DNA of 64,000 nt, from the NCBI RefSeq assembly GCF_000213175.1, contig NW_009799102.1, forward strand, positions 2,615,763 through 2,679,762, in the 5' to 3' direction. The stretch is from Neurospora tetrasperma FGSC 2508. Taxonomy: Eukaryota > Ascomycota > Sordariomycetes > Sordariales > Sordariaceae. Shown here in pieces: positions 42,828 to 54,450 of this stretch (the first letter of the stretch is position 1; every line of letters starts with the position of its first letter). The notes beneath the pieces were generated by a model, which worked only from the letters and a program-made list of their open reading frames with translations, made no database searches and had not been told where the DNA came from. Made by a program: the position numbers and the translations under genes.

Positions 42828-44181
42828 CCTATTTCTTTTTACTCGGGACTTGTTTTTATTGTACTTCCTCTTTGCAATTATCGAGCGACGAAACTGTTCA
42901 TTCTTACTCTTGAAGCTGTTCAAGTGTTGTGACAATGGTTACGAGTGCCCGATGGACTTCCGCTCGAGATGTGCAATGTCCCTGAAGACCGGTCCCGTCC
43001 GGCACTTGTGGCTCGGGGGTGGGATGCTATTTTTGTTGCCGTGTCCGAGTCCGACAATCCCGTTAGATGCCGGCGATTCAATATCGACCGGGAAAGCTAC
43101 TATGTCACATCCTCATCTCTCGGTTCTGGAGAACAGGCGACTTGACGTGAATCGTATGTTTTCAGCACTTTGACAATGCCGGTGAGCGATCGGAAAATGC
43201 CACCTTCACCGGAAATTAATTGCGGCAGTTGAGTTCGGTCATTGACGTGCGGTGGTTACAATCTCCCTCAACTCGTTGCGACGTGACCGACTACAACCTC
43301 ACTCACATTCCGCTATATCCGTGCTTCTATTACGCCCCGGTCATTGACTTTCATGTTCTTGAAGCTCAGTGTCGTACCATTGACCCTGGCTGCTCTACGG
43401 CACTGTCCCTCACAGACAAATCACTGAGTTGCGATCCCTATATGTTGCGTCGGCCGGGGGCAATCCCATGATGATACCTTGTCTCGTTCTATATATATTG
43501 AAGTGTTTGAGGTCCAGCCCTTGACATCTACCAACTGTCATCGGAGAGGACTCTCGTATCAGACCTTGCGACTGATATATCTAGAATAATTATATGCCAA
43601 GCTGTCTAGACACTATTAACTGATTGGGCTCGACCAATACTATCTTAACGTCAAGAACATTATAATAGTTCACGGTTGGGCCAAACGTCTACGAGTTAGT
43701 TAGATCGCCTGTTACATCGCAGGCGGCATCGCCTCGAAGTGCTCAAACTCGTGTTGCCCGCGAAGTAACAGCTCTTGTAGTTCGAAACTTGGAGAATGTG
43801 AAAACAAGAAACAAGACCGAGCATCAATAACGGCTTCCTTTCACATATTCAATCTAGACCTCACGAAAACATAGGCTCTGCTATGGAGCTAAAGTCATCT
43901 GGGTTAGGTAACGACACTGTCAACGGTCAACGGGTGGCGGATAGAAGATACGATAATGCGCGGCAAGATTCGATGGTGATCGACAGATTTCCTTGTTTTC
44001 TCGTCCCATTTATCATGCGATTCTCTTCAACATGCTTGCTAGAATGTAACTGTGGTCCCTTGTCACATTGTGTTCTTCCAGGCATGGAGAGAAGAAGAGA
44101 CCACGACTCTGCCCAAGCTCGGTAATTCTGTTACATGTCGGACAGGTTTGAGCATACAGCTCACATTCTCCTTCTTCTCTT

Positions 44182-44194
44182 CCCCCCCCCCCCC
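44182..44194 (+). repeat. Poly(C) tract, 13 bp
   Basis: Uninterrupted C run in a pyrimidine-rich stretch, in non-coding DNA. Confidence 0.85.
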
Positions 44195-47100
44195 TTATTC
44201 GCATAATCATTTCACATCAACATGATGATTTGCAATTGTGTCTCTCTCCATCGACGACACGACTTGACGTTTCTCCGCCAAGAAGTCTTTCAAGCAACAG
44301 CACTCAACTACAACCCCTTTTAGGAAGCTGCTTCTGTCAACAAACCGTCATAATTTGTCACTGAAGCAAGAGCAATGGTACAGTAGCAGTAGCATTACAT
44401 GGAAGCGCAACAAATGGAATCCAAAAGATCCCGCCATCCATTCTCGCCAGTGAGGGATGGAATTCTGGGAACATGGCAGATTTTCGCCCATGTATGTACA
44501 CAGCATCCCTACTGTAACATACACTGCTATCTACAATTCCCATCTCAATTTGCAATCCTTCGGTGCAACACTGCACTGCATCTCCATCGTCGACACAATA
44601 TCTCAACCAAGGATAATATCGCCGATAATGGACATGAAGGACGGGGAGGCGAGTCAAAATTGGCAACAGAGTCAGACGGGACGGGACGAAACGGATGCTG
44701 GACATGCCCTTCCCGGTTTTTTTTTGTCATGTTGAGAAGGGTCCTGCATGTCACTTCTATCTCCTCCGGGAAGGTGTTATCCATGCTGGATCTTGGACCT
44801 TGGTTGGGCTCAATCTTGGCTAAGGTCAACGCTAGAATGTTGGCTAGAGGGTCTCCTCCAAGATCAAAACGACAGCGAAGTAGGCTGGAGGGTGGAGGCC
44901 GTCTCATTGCCACCAGTGCCACTACTACACTACTACGGAGGCCATGTTATGAGGGAATTGGATGGAGTGAGGACCTTGATGGATTCAACATCGGCTAAGG
45001 GGACGTCCAGTTCTGCAGCCGGAAGTCTTTGTCGTTTGTGAAGACATCACATACTTGGTCACTGGGGGCCTGTACGATGAGTCCAAGTTCAGATCTCAAG
45101 TCGATTTCCGATCACTTGCAGAAGTCGCAGGTTCTAAGGCAGAATGATCTCCCGTTGCACAACAGCCGGCATACGTCGTGATGCCGGCAATTAAAAAATC
45201 ACGGCAAGAGAAAGCGGTAACCTGCGTCTGCTAACTACACTACAGAGACCAACTAGCAACACTACCTATCACCAAGACAGACAAGACAAACTGCAACGTC
45301 GAACAACGCACGCCCGACAACTTTGACCGCTGGTAAAGACAATATACCGATTTCAGTTCCGTGTGAGACAGAGTAGTGTTTGGAAGGAGACACATGAAAC
45401 TCGCCGTTGAAACAAGTAAACAACCTCACCCTCAGCATAACCAACCCCGTGGCCACTTTATCCAACAATCATTGGACGTTCATCACGAACACTCCCTACC
45501 CCTAAACTACCTGGCCTTGCCATCCACCGGGCCTTGCCATCTACCGCGCGCCAAATATGGCAGTTCGTTCCCCTACGACTTCCGAGATCGGATGTCCTAC
45601 ACTACACTACACAGTCCATCCAGGCACAAATCTCACACATGGTGCAGTGGTCCAATGCTAGAACGGGCAAACACATTTTTGGAGTCACTGTCCCGAGACG
45701 ATGAGGCTCTTCCGCCGCATGCGCCGCAGGCTGGGGCCCGCCCAACCCGCCAACGACGGACTATCCCGCTCGGCGATGGCGTTTTTTGAGTCCTGGACGT
45801 GCTAACCTATTGCAGTGCCAATCCCGAAAGCGAATCAGGCAAGAAAAAGAAAAGAAAAGAAAACAACGCGGCAGTCAAGACGACAAACCAGGGAAGAGAA
45901 GAAAAGATAGGGGCCACGCCGGCATGTGCATGGGACTTGTGTGTGAACGAAGACCGTTGGCGCCACGGCTCTCCCCGACGTCCGGCCGTTTGTTCTAGAA
46001 GGCCTTCTTTTTTTTTTCATTTGTTTTTTTGATACCGACAGGAGAGCAAAAGGTGATGCGATGTTTGCTTGATCTTCTTGCTTCCGTGCATCCGTAGTAC
46101 CTAGTCTGGTGTGCTGCGTAGAACCGACCAGACGGATGGACGACGACGGCATCGCCGAGTTTCCATCCGCCGTTGTCCGTGCTTTGATACTCCCCGTCTA
46201 TCATTCCAGTCCATCCATATCCGGCTTTACTATTCATGGCAACTGATGATTTCATTCCCATCATTGCCACCGCTGGCCGAGTAGCATCGGCCAGAATCGG
46301 CTGGCCAAACACCGCCTTCGAAGCGAGCAGCAGCGCCACGATGCAGTTCAAGGTACAGTAGGAACGAACGTGGGTCGTGGGGGAGACGGGAAGGAAGCAG
46401 GGAATGAGGATTGTGGAGGAAGAGAAGCAGTGTACACACGCTATCAAGTGACAATTTCAGCCAGTGTCCCCAGTGGGCACTAGGCATGCCACTCATCAAA
46501 GGCAGAAAAAAACCGTTAGGTGAGTCTAGAGATTGCTGTCGGTCACAATAAACGGGAATAACAAACGGGAATACATACGATAATGAGACCACCATTACCC
46601 TACTTCAATGGTGTCCGGACTGATTGCCAAGGACTGCTGGAAAGCAGGGAGTCAAGGGGTTTGTCTTCAGTGTTGTCAGAGACGGGAAGTCCCCCGTGGG
46701 GAAAGTGGACTAGGAAATTTCGAACATTGTTTCTGCCTATGTCTCGCCTCCTTACGCATCAAATGCCCTGTTCCTGGACAATATTGTACACTAACCTAGA
46801 CGACAAAATGCGGGTTGCTACGTACCTCTATCGATCAGGAGACCCAGCCGTTACGTTTTGAATGAAATGTATGATCCATCAGCCTTCTTCCCCCCTTTCC
46901 CATGAAACCAGGCTCGGAAGATACTCAACGGGCAGCGAAAAGTGCATCATGACACCGGCCGAGATAGGCGTAAAATGCTAGGATGGATCGGTTTCGAATG
47001 CAGTATGACAGAACAAGGATCAATCTTGTACCATTGACTTCTTGGGCGGCCTTTTACATATGTACCCTCAACGGCTTTCAACGCCATCTTCATCCGTGTG

Positions 47101-47626
47101 CACGTGTATGTAGCCATCACCATTCTTCAAGCTTGCACTTCTTACTTCTTGTTTCTTAATCATGTGGCAGGTAGAGGTGATTCTCGATTACGCCGTTTGT
47201 CCGCCCTTCGAAATTGACACTTGAACTGAGTGCTCGATTGGATTCAACCCTGGAATCGACAGCATGGCAAGATGACAGACTGAACTGATTGAATCTAACC
47301 AAAGCAGGCAACAACCGAGGTAAGCTGAGCTACACTACACTAGCTTCCACTCCAAAATACATTAGCCCAAGGCTACCAGTTAGTGTAGCCAGTCAGTCCC
47401 ACCGGGAGGGTCTTCGATAAGTCGTCCTTGGGTCTAGTGAATCGCTATCGCTCGCGTACTACGGAAATACACGTTCGGATTTATGATTCACTGATCTGCA
47501 CCACTGCGCTAACACACGCATCGACCACCACACTTTCAAATTTCAATATCGGTTGAGCCCTTCCCTTTTTTTGTACTTTGGGGTCTCCACGTTTTTTTTT
47601 GTTTTACCGAGAGATATTTCCCCGTC

Positions 47627-47653
47627 CGTCAGTCGGTCAGTCAGTCAGTCAGT
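47627..47653 (+). repeat. GTCA/GTCG tandem repeat
   Basis: Imperfect units (GTCAGTCG) followed by perfect GTCA units. It is followed by ACTC/GCTC tetramers, making a short low-complexity zone. Confidence 0.85.
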
Positions 47654-47952
47654 TTTGCTCACTCACTCGCTCGCTACACTACCTCGTTAAAGGATCGGCT
47701 CGTCTCGTCTCGCTCCACGTCGTCGTTCCCTCGTTGTACGGTCTCAAGGGTGCTTGCTGCTTCATCGTGATGATGCTCATTCAACCTCCACTCATCTCGG
47801 GAAGGGAGGGGGCATCAAGGGACTCGGACGTTGGCGAAGGGAAGAGCAAGAGGAGAGAGGCTGGTGTAGTGGAGAGTGAAGAGAGCTTTACACTACTACA
47901 CTACATCAGCAGAGTCGTGGTTTTTTGGCATACTTACATACACTACACAGTA

Positions 47953-47953
<1 letters not shown>

Positions 47954-47999
<46 letters not shown>

Positions 48000-48095
48000 A
48001 GGGTAGGGTGGAAGGGAAGGAAAGGGAAGGGAAAGGGGAAAGAAAAGGGCCAAGACAGAGAGACAAAAGAGACAGGGACAGAGAGAAGAAGTCGT
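47954..48095 (+). repeat. Poly(A)44 followed by a long purine tract
   Basis: A run of 44 A is followed by about 95 bases that are nearly all A or G (GGAAGGGAAGG-type words, then AGAGA words). The strand asymmetry is extreme. No gene was recognised within 1 kb. Confidence 0.9.
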
Positions 48096-49256
48096 GGAGC
48101 AAATCAGAGGGCTGTTTCGGCGCACTTGAGCCGAGAAAATTTGGCCAAGTTTGGAAATGTCATTGCATGATTTTGCTAGTGTAAGTCTAGGGTACGCCAC
48201 CTAGTGATACCAAGGGAGAGAGAGAGTGTGTGTGGGACCGTGGGGGCTTCTTCTTTACCAGTCCCTAGCACAAAGTATCTGCGGAGTGTGTGAATGCCTT
48301 CAAATCACAAAATGTGTGCTGCCCTTGGGGGGGCGCGGTCCTCCCCTCCCCTGACCCAGCTAGGGTAGCTGGCAGGTTGGGTAGCTTCGATAGACCTGGT
48401 TATGTTAACGTTACCTCTAAACCGTCCGTTTCTTATTTTTCTTATTTCTACCCTGGAAACCCTGACAGTGGCAGTGACAGGGACATCCTCCTACAGTGTA
48501 ATCCCCAGAAACTGCATGTAATACCAAGCACTATGGGGAACACCCAAAGGTTAAGAGATGAATGAGATATATGCAAGAAGAGAGCCAAAACTTGGTGAGA
48601 AACAGGGGTTGGTGACCCCGCCTGGGCATGCACCTAGAGGCCATACTCTGGTGAACTATATGATATATGCAATTTTTGAAGTATGCAGTTGCAGGGGTTT
48701 GCACTGGTGTATGGTGATGCTTTTCCCTGCGTGCCGTCTGTGCCCTAACATCATGTTCCCCGATGGTCTTCGGGGTTTGAAGTTGGGGGCTTGGTGGGGG
48801 TTCTTTTTCGTCCTTTATCAAAATTGGTCCGGACGGCAATGACGTCTCCGTAATTTGACCGTGGGGTCCGGTCAACATCTGGGGCACCAGAAGGGTTGCA
48901 TTCGACATCCTTGCCTTTCTTCATCTCGTCGACTTGACGATGGAGCATCTTCGGCAAACTTAGCCCAAAGGAGACTTTTTAAGCTGGTCATGGTATGACC
49001 AGGCGTGGAGTTGGAGGAATTTTGCAGTTGAGGCTAAAGTTATAGTCTGGTGGATATAGCGTAGCAGTCGACGAGACGATCCCCTAATGAAAGACGCCAA
49101 AGTCACCTTTTTCGTGCTAAGACGAAGGTGGAATGTTTACCGTTGTTTACAGAGTTTTTGCGGAAATAGCATGGGAAAGGGACGTGATGAAGAGAAAATG
49201 CTACCGTGATGAAGTGTGCTAAGATGAAGCAGCTGCAGATTCATCAGAATGACCGG

Positions 49257-50557
49257 CTACGGTAACCATTTGTCTTCAGTCTCTCCTTCATCATAGCTCT
49301 CCTCATCTTCGGAGTCGGGCAATTCTGAACCCTTGTCGTCCTTCTTAACTTGATCAGAATTGCCGCGTCCGGCTCTTCTCTTTCTTGGCTCTGGATGTCG
49401 GCGAAGAATGTTTTGGCGCTGCAGGCTTGCCTCCACGGACTTCACTCGTCGCTTCAGAGCTGTAAACTCAGCTCGCGATGGTACTCCAGGCAGGGAACTG
49501 CCTTCGTCAATTTCGGGGTAGAGATCGCCTCCAGATAGGAGTGTTTCCACTGTAGCGCTTGTATAAATAGGCTATGTCAATCGCCTGTACTAAACAGATC
49601 CGGATGAGAGCAACTGGGAAGGGATGCGCCACATTTGTGGCCGGCGAGCTTACGAGGGTATCATTCCCATTTTGACAAGCTGTCGAAGATTGCGACATGC
49701 GGCGCATATGGTTCTCAAAGCTTTCAACGCCCTCTCAGCCGCAACCGTTGCCCTAGGCTCTGCCTTCCAAGCCTTCCAAGCTTGGACGACCAAATCAGGA
49801 GAAGACTCGCAACGTTTCCCATACTTGCGACAACCGACGCATGCCCACCGTCCATGTCTGATGTTAGCAGGGTGATGACATACACTGTCACCCTTACCAC
49901 GCAAAGTCACCTTGGTGACACATAGGAAGCAAGGTGGGTCGCGGACAGGGCCCTTGAGTTCGGCCTGTAACCAGGTAACTTAGCGGCGATGCGGTCGAAG
50001 AGTGCAAGTCGCCATAAGAGACTTACATCATCTTCATCGTCGTCAATATCAGCGTCCTCTGTTGGCGCAGGTGAGAGACTCTCGCTTGACGTGCGTCTCT
50101 TGGTTTCGGAAGCAGCAGCCGGACTGTTGTGAAAAGCTGCGTGTGCAGTGGAAGGACTTCCATGATGAACTTCTTCCTTGTATGAACCTTCACCACCATT
50201 CACCACCGAAGGAGCAATAGGAGTTGTGGGTTTGGGTGTATTGATATGGGAATTTGACGGAGATGGATGTGATGAAGTACTCCGGCCGTCAGGCCCGGCG
50301 ATGGGAGCTGGTAAAGGGCCTGTAACGGGCAACTCGGGAATATCATCTTGACCCTCGTTGTCCTCCCCTTTAAGAGATGGGGAAGGAGAAGAAGAAGAAG
50401 AAGAGGGGATTTCTAAGACGACAACACCACGATGCTCTTCCTTGATCGTGGGCGCCGTATCCACGAGCACTGGCCCTGAAGAAACACAAAGTACTGGAGT
50501 CCCCTCATCATCAGACGACAGCCAGGGGTTTTGTTCAGCCACATCGACCCAAGGCAT
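49257..50557 (-). CDS. Unrecognised cysteine-containing protein (380 aa, three exons)
   Basis: Proposed exons, read leftward, are 50557-50027, 49964-49654 and 49557-49257. Introns are 50026-49965 (62 bp, GTAAGT ... TTACAG) and 49653-49558 (96 bp, GTAAGC ... ATACAAG). With these the frame is open from Met-Pro-Trp-Val-Asp to Lys-Trp-Leu-Pro. Residues 1-177 are Ser/Pro/Glu-rich and disordered, ending Asp-Asp-Glu-Asp-Asp. Residues of about 188-230 hold a cluster that could bind zinc: Cys-Phe-Leu-Cys, Cys-His-His, Cys-Val-Gly-Cys, Cys-Glu. A further Cys-Ala-Ala-Cys sits near 268. The C-terminal part has a short coiled-coil-like helix (Phe-Thr-Ala-Leu-Lys-Arg-Arg-Val-Lys-Ser-Val-Glu-Ala), an Arg/Lys-rich patch and an acidic end. 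I do not recognise the family. A nuclear, DNA- or protein-binding role is only a guess from composition. It stands alone in a gene-poor region. Confidence 0.6.
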
Positions 50558-51127
50558 GATAGAAGGCCACGTTGGTGTTGTCTCTCGTAGTGATTGACAT
50601 TTCCGGCGATGACGACTCCAAGTTCACATTGCGCAGACCTTGAGTAGAGGTACAGTTCGGTAGGATTCATGACATGACGTTGACACGACGTTGCTAGTGG
50701 ATTGAGGCTTCCGTGGTGAGGGGAACATTTCGGGGAGCTGCACGTCAGCTTAGAAGCGTAGGTGGTGTAGAAGCAGGTGCTAATGCACCCTTACACGAAC
50801 AATATGTAACAACACATCTGGTGACGTCGACGCGGACTGGGTAGCATTCACCTTTCTAAGCATCACCAAAATAAGAAAAGAAAAAAAGAAGTAAAAAAAT
50901 TTAAAAATCCATATCCGGCACATCCATCGCATTGTTTTCAACGGCTCTGATGGTTGATCGACCGACAACGACCACTCTAACCGGGTCACGAGTCTAAAGC
51001 CACCAAATCGTGGATCTGGATGAAACCGAACAAAAGACGAGAAATAATGACTTCCAGACACGGAACTTCCCTACAGGTACAACACTAGTGTACAACAGTC
51101 AAGCGAGCGCAGGGTACTGCGCAACAA

Positions 51128-51142
51128 TAAGTCCGACGGGAG
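51128..51142 (+). repeat. Left direct repeat flanking the inverted-repeat element
   Basis: TAAGTCCGACGGGAG. It matches TAATACCGACGGGAG at 51481-51495 at 13 of 15 positions. The left copy is eight bases from the inverted repeat and the right copy one base. Confidence 0.55.
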
Positions 51143-51150
51143 GGGAGTGC

Positions 51151-51479
51151 GTATCCGGAAGACAAGATGAGACGTACCTTTTGAGCCTACCAACGGAACT
51201 CCACACGCCCAAGCAAAACCCTAAGTCCTAATTACCTTAGTAATTCTTCTTCCGACCGCTGTATTAACTTCACTACAACCCAATATAAAGCCTTTCACTC
51301 CAAAAAGCCGGCTTCTGGGCGCACTGCGTTTACTAGTTCAATCAGCATTTCGTTACAATAGCTTTTCGTAAAATTATAATAGAAGCAACAAAACAGGAGT
51401 AACTTTATAACTTAGCGCCAAGAGCGACGACTTGCCCACTAGGTAGTGGGAGGTACGTCTCATCTTGTCTTCCGGATAC
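51151..51479. mobile_element. MITE-like element with perfect 29-bp terminal inverted repeats
   Basis: The left end 51151-51179 begins GTATCCGGAAGACAAGATGA. The right end 51451-51479 is its exact reverse complement over all 29 bases. The 271-bp interior is AT-rich and has no ORF. If the outer TA of GTA/TAC is a target duplication, the ends would be TCCGGAAG, like a TA-inserting Tc1/mariner-type MITE. Outside the ends, an imperfect direct repeat TAAnnCCGACGGGAG occurs at 51128-51142 and 51481-51495. No transposase is present, so it would be non-autonomous. A large structured RNA or terminator is less likely given the flanking direct repeat. Confidence 0.6.
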
Positions 51480-51480
51480 C

Positions 51481-51495
51481 TAATACCGACGGGAG
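51481..51495 (+). repeat. Right direct repeat flanking the inverted-repeat element
   Basis: TAATACCGACGGGAG. Partner of 51128-51142, so the pair encloses the whole element. Confidence 0.55.
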
Positions 51496-54428
51496 TCCGT
51501 TCACAGTCATATTACACGCGGGGTAGAACATCTTCACCACACCTCTTGACCCCTGGGCCTCCGATCCACTCAGGTTCATCATCCTCCCTCCAGTCTCCAG
51601 ACTCTCATCCCGCCTGCGCTTTGGTAATGGATGATCAGGGGGACCAAACGGGTGTCTCCACGGCAATTTCCGTTCTGTCGCGAAAGGTTTCGCAAAGGCA
51701 CAAGGCTGGCTGAATTGGAGGGGCCATCTGATGATGGGTTTCGGGGAGCTTTGACAGTCAGGACAGACGAGCAATTAAAAGACGGGAATAGCCGGGTTCA
51801 AAGAGAAACCCTCATTCAATGACGAATTTACAGTAGAGCAGCGACAAGTCTGACAGGCATCCCGAACACCAAAGGGGTCGTCGGGCGGCTCCGCTGATAA
51901 CCTGATGTGAATGTGATCGCCAAGTCGATAACATAGAAGAGACCGCATCCGATGACAGCGGAAAGAGGCGGCTTGCCTGATGCCTCACAGTTGCAGCTGT
52001 ATGAGACAAACGGGAATCAGACGACGACGACGACAACGATGGACGGCCATCCCAGAAAGACAAGATGACGGCCCGTGACAGACGGGAACCAACAGTCTTC
52101 CACGGGACGGAGACGGAATTCTGTCAGTCTCTCACTCTCGGCGTGCAGCGTGGCTTGTTGCTTGTTTCTGTTCCGGCGGCCGACATCTCTTGCGATCGCT
52201 CTTTGTTCAAGGGAGAACTCCATGATCCATTCCAATATCAATTTATCCATCTAGCAGTGGGGAATGGAGTTAAGAGGTTCTGGAGATATTGTCACTTGTT
52301 GACTGCCCCTGGTAGGCAAGTTCCGTTTCTAGCGCACAGTCATCACATGGGTGTTTGTTCATTCATGCTTATGATAGATTTCTGATGGATTTGGACTCAC
52401 GGCATATTTTTAATTGATCGCTGTGGTCGCGATTCATCGTGACTAGTGGCGTGACAGGAAGAAGGGTTGGAGGTCAGGAGGTTCAGCTTCCCTGAGCTCC
52501 GGTGTCCTGGGCGGGTGAAGGACCCGATGTCGATGTCCTGTTGCTGGTCACTCACCGTCACGCTCCGGACGTCACCTCACCTGTACACTGGACAAAGTGA
52601 CGAAAACAAACAAACAACTGGGGTCATCACAAACTGCGGGGTGCCATGCCACAAGATCGACAAGCCTCCTCCGCCAGGTCTAAACCCAACGAGGAAAGAT
52701 TCGAGAAACCTGCTAGAATCCCGGAATCCGAGGAAATTGGGAATTCTTCGACAAACAGTAGCAGCTGCACAGCGAGTAGATCTCCCCCGCCTCGCCTCGC
52801 CTCCTCTTGTTTATCACCGACACTGCCACATCACCAAATGCGTTCCGCAAGGAAACGAAATCGAGTGACGAAATAGGGAACAATCAATGCGGGAAAGATG
52901 GGATGGAAGGCGACAAGAAGAGCGACAAGGCCTTCCATGCATTGATGCCATCCATGCGTTGATGTGTGATGGATGCCAAGTCCGAGTGCAATCATATGTC
53001 ATCCGATGTTTAATTTGTGGGAACTTCCGTGATCCATCATCTCATGTTCAAATAAGATGGGGAAGACTAAGTAATGACAGCAAAAACAAACGCTGATCAT
53101 TGGCAAAGATGCCGTGGCAGACGCAGTCACCTTCACACTTCAGCTGCCGTCTTTTGAGCCTCAAATCCCAACAGCACAACAATTCTGTGACGCTGAAGTA
53201 AGCAACATACTTAGAGGCACGTACCCTAGGTTGTATTCGGGCAAGAGTTTCTCACTTCATCCCCGAACCGCCGCCAGGTAGCGACATGGGGCGAGCATAG
53301 TATCATGTACAGTACCTCCGGCCATTTTTACCGTCGCTCAACTCGCTTGCTCCTTGAGGTAAGTGCGACAAAGTAGAGGTAACAAGCGCCTTGCCGCACG
53401 CAGGCAGTCCGTCAAACATGGAACAAGGCGTCGTCGTCCGATCTCGGAGTCTAGAATCTAGAAGAATTGATGATGATTGATAAGTTGGACAGTCGGAACA
53501 GTCACTGGACCTCTTTCTTAGTATTCTTCCGTCTAACGATGGTCCGGGAAATATTTCCCCGCATGTATTTCCATTTTCATGCATACCTATTGAGCTCTGA
53601 TAACATAAGCGGGCATCCTGACATCCATCCTTCCAACACTTCATTGAACATGGTTCGGAGTTCGGACGGCGTGGCATTGTTGTAGCGTGTTATTAACAGG
53701 TGGGTAGCGTAGCGTGCCCCTCCGTGGTAGGGCATTACTACGCATTCCAGATCTCATTCATCTCGCTGGTCCATGAACAAATTGCGTGTCTGCCTCGTGG
53801 CAGAGCATCATTGACTTCGATTTGAATATGCACTTGGCAGCAGGCAGTCAGCCCAGGGCACATTTGTCTTTCTTACATTCTTCCGTTGCGTCGAGCTCGG
53901 TGTATTGATGCAATGGATCATGCCGATGAGCACGGTGATAAATGCAAATAATTCCAGGTGGAGGAGGGGTCGTGGACGGATAGAACCGGAACACACCTCT
54001 TACTACCAACCGTGTTGGTTGTGACCTATGCAGACCTACTATGTTGAGGCTGACTCGGACAAAGAAGAAATTGAACAAAAAACCAAAAAAAAATCACCCG
54101 TTCAACACTTCCATATTGCTTCCATCTCGTACGATTCTTACCTATGTGTATCTACCGGTCACCTCAACAAACCTTACTGCAGTGCTATGATGTATGTATG
54201 TATATGCCTGCACCGCTGCGGCGACACACTGTCCCCCTCAGGAGTGGTATCACAGTGATACATGCAGTAACACAACTTACACTGCAGACAGACAGAGACA
54301 AGTAACCACAACAACCCTACACTACCTAGATGGGGGGGCGTGACACCAGGGTGTGCTGCTGTGTGCTGTGTGCATTTTGTTGTCCCACGTGAATGACTGG
54401 TGATTGTTGCTCGCTTGAATGTGCAATA

Positions 54429-54450
54429 TGTGTGTGTGTGTGTGTGTGTG
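54429..54450 (+). repeat. GT dinucleotide repeat
   Basis: Eleven TG units in non-coding DNA. Confidence 0.9.

Larger units (their letters stand above)
40827..49256. other. Gene-poor region, part 1
   Basis: About 8.4 kb with no gene I can support. It contains poly(T) at 42804-42827, poly(C) at 44182-44194, a tRNA-like relic at 42247-42321, a short coding-like patch at 42933-43145, the poly(A)/purine tract at 47954-48095 and repeated CTACACTAC words. Longer ORFs (such as 42253-43173) run through homopolymers and start or end in unlikely places. Confidence 0.45.

Noticed and set aside
42253-43173. 306-codon frame
   Set aside because: Runs through the T24 tract and the tRNA-like relic, with no domain and abrupt composition changes.
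45995-46447. 150-codon leftward frame with a signal-peptide-like head
   Set aside because: The head begins at TTG and the frame ends in a Lys run from a homopolymer; the hydrophobic stretch is likely chance.
47578-48184. Several frames with polylysine or polyphenylalanine
   Set aside because: They are translations of the A44/purine tract.
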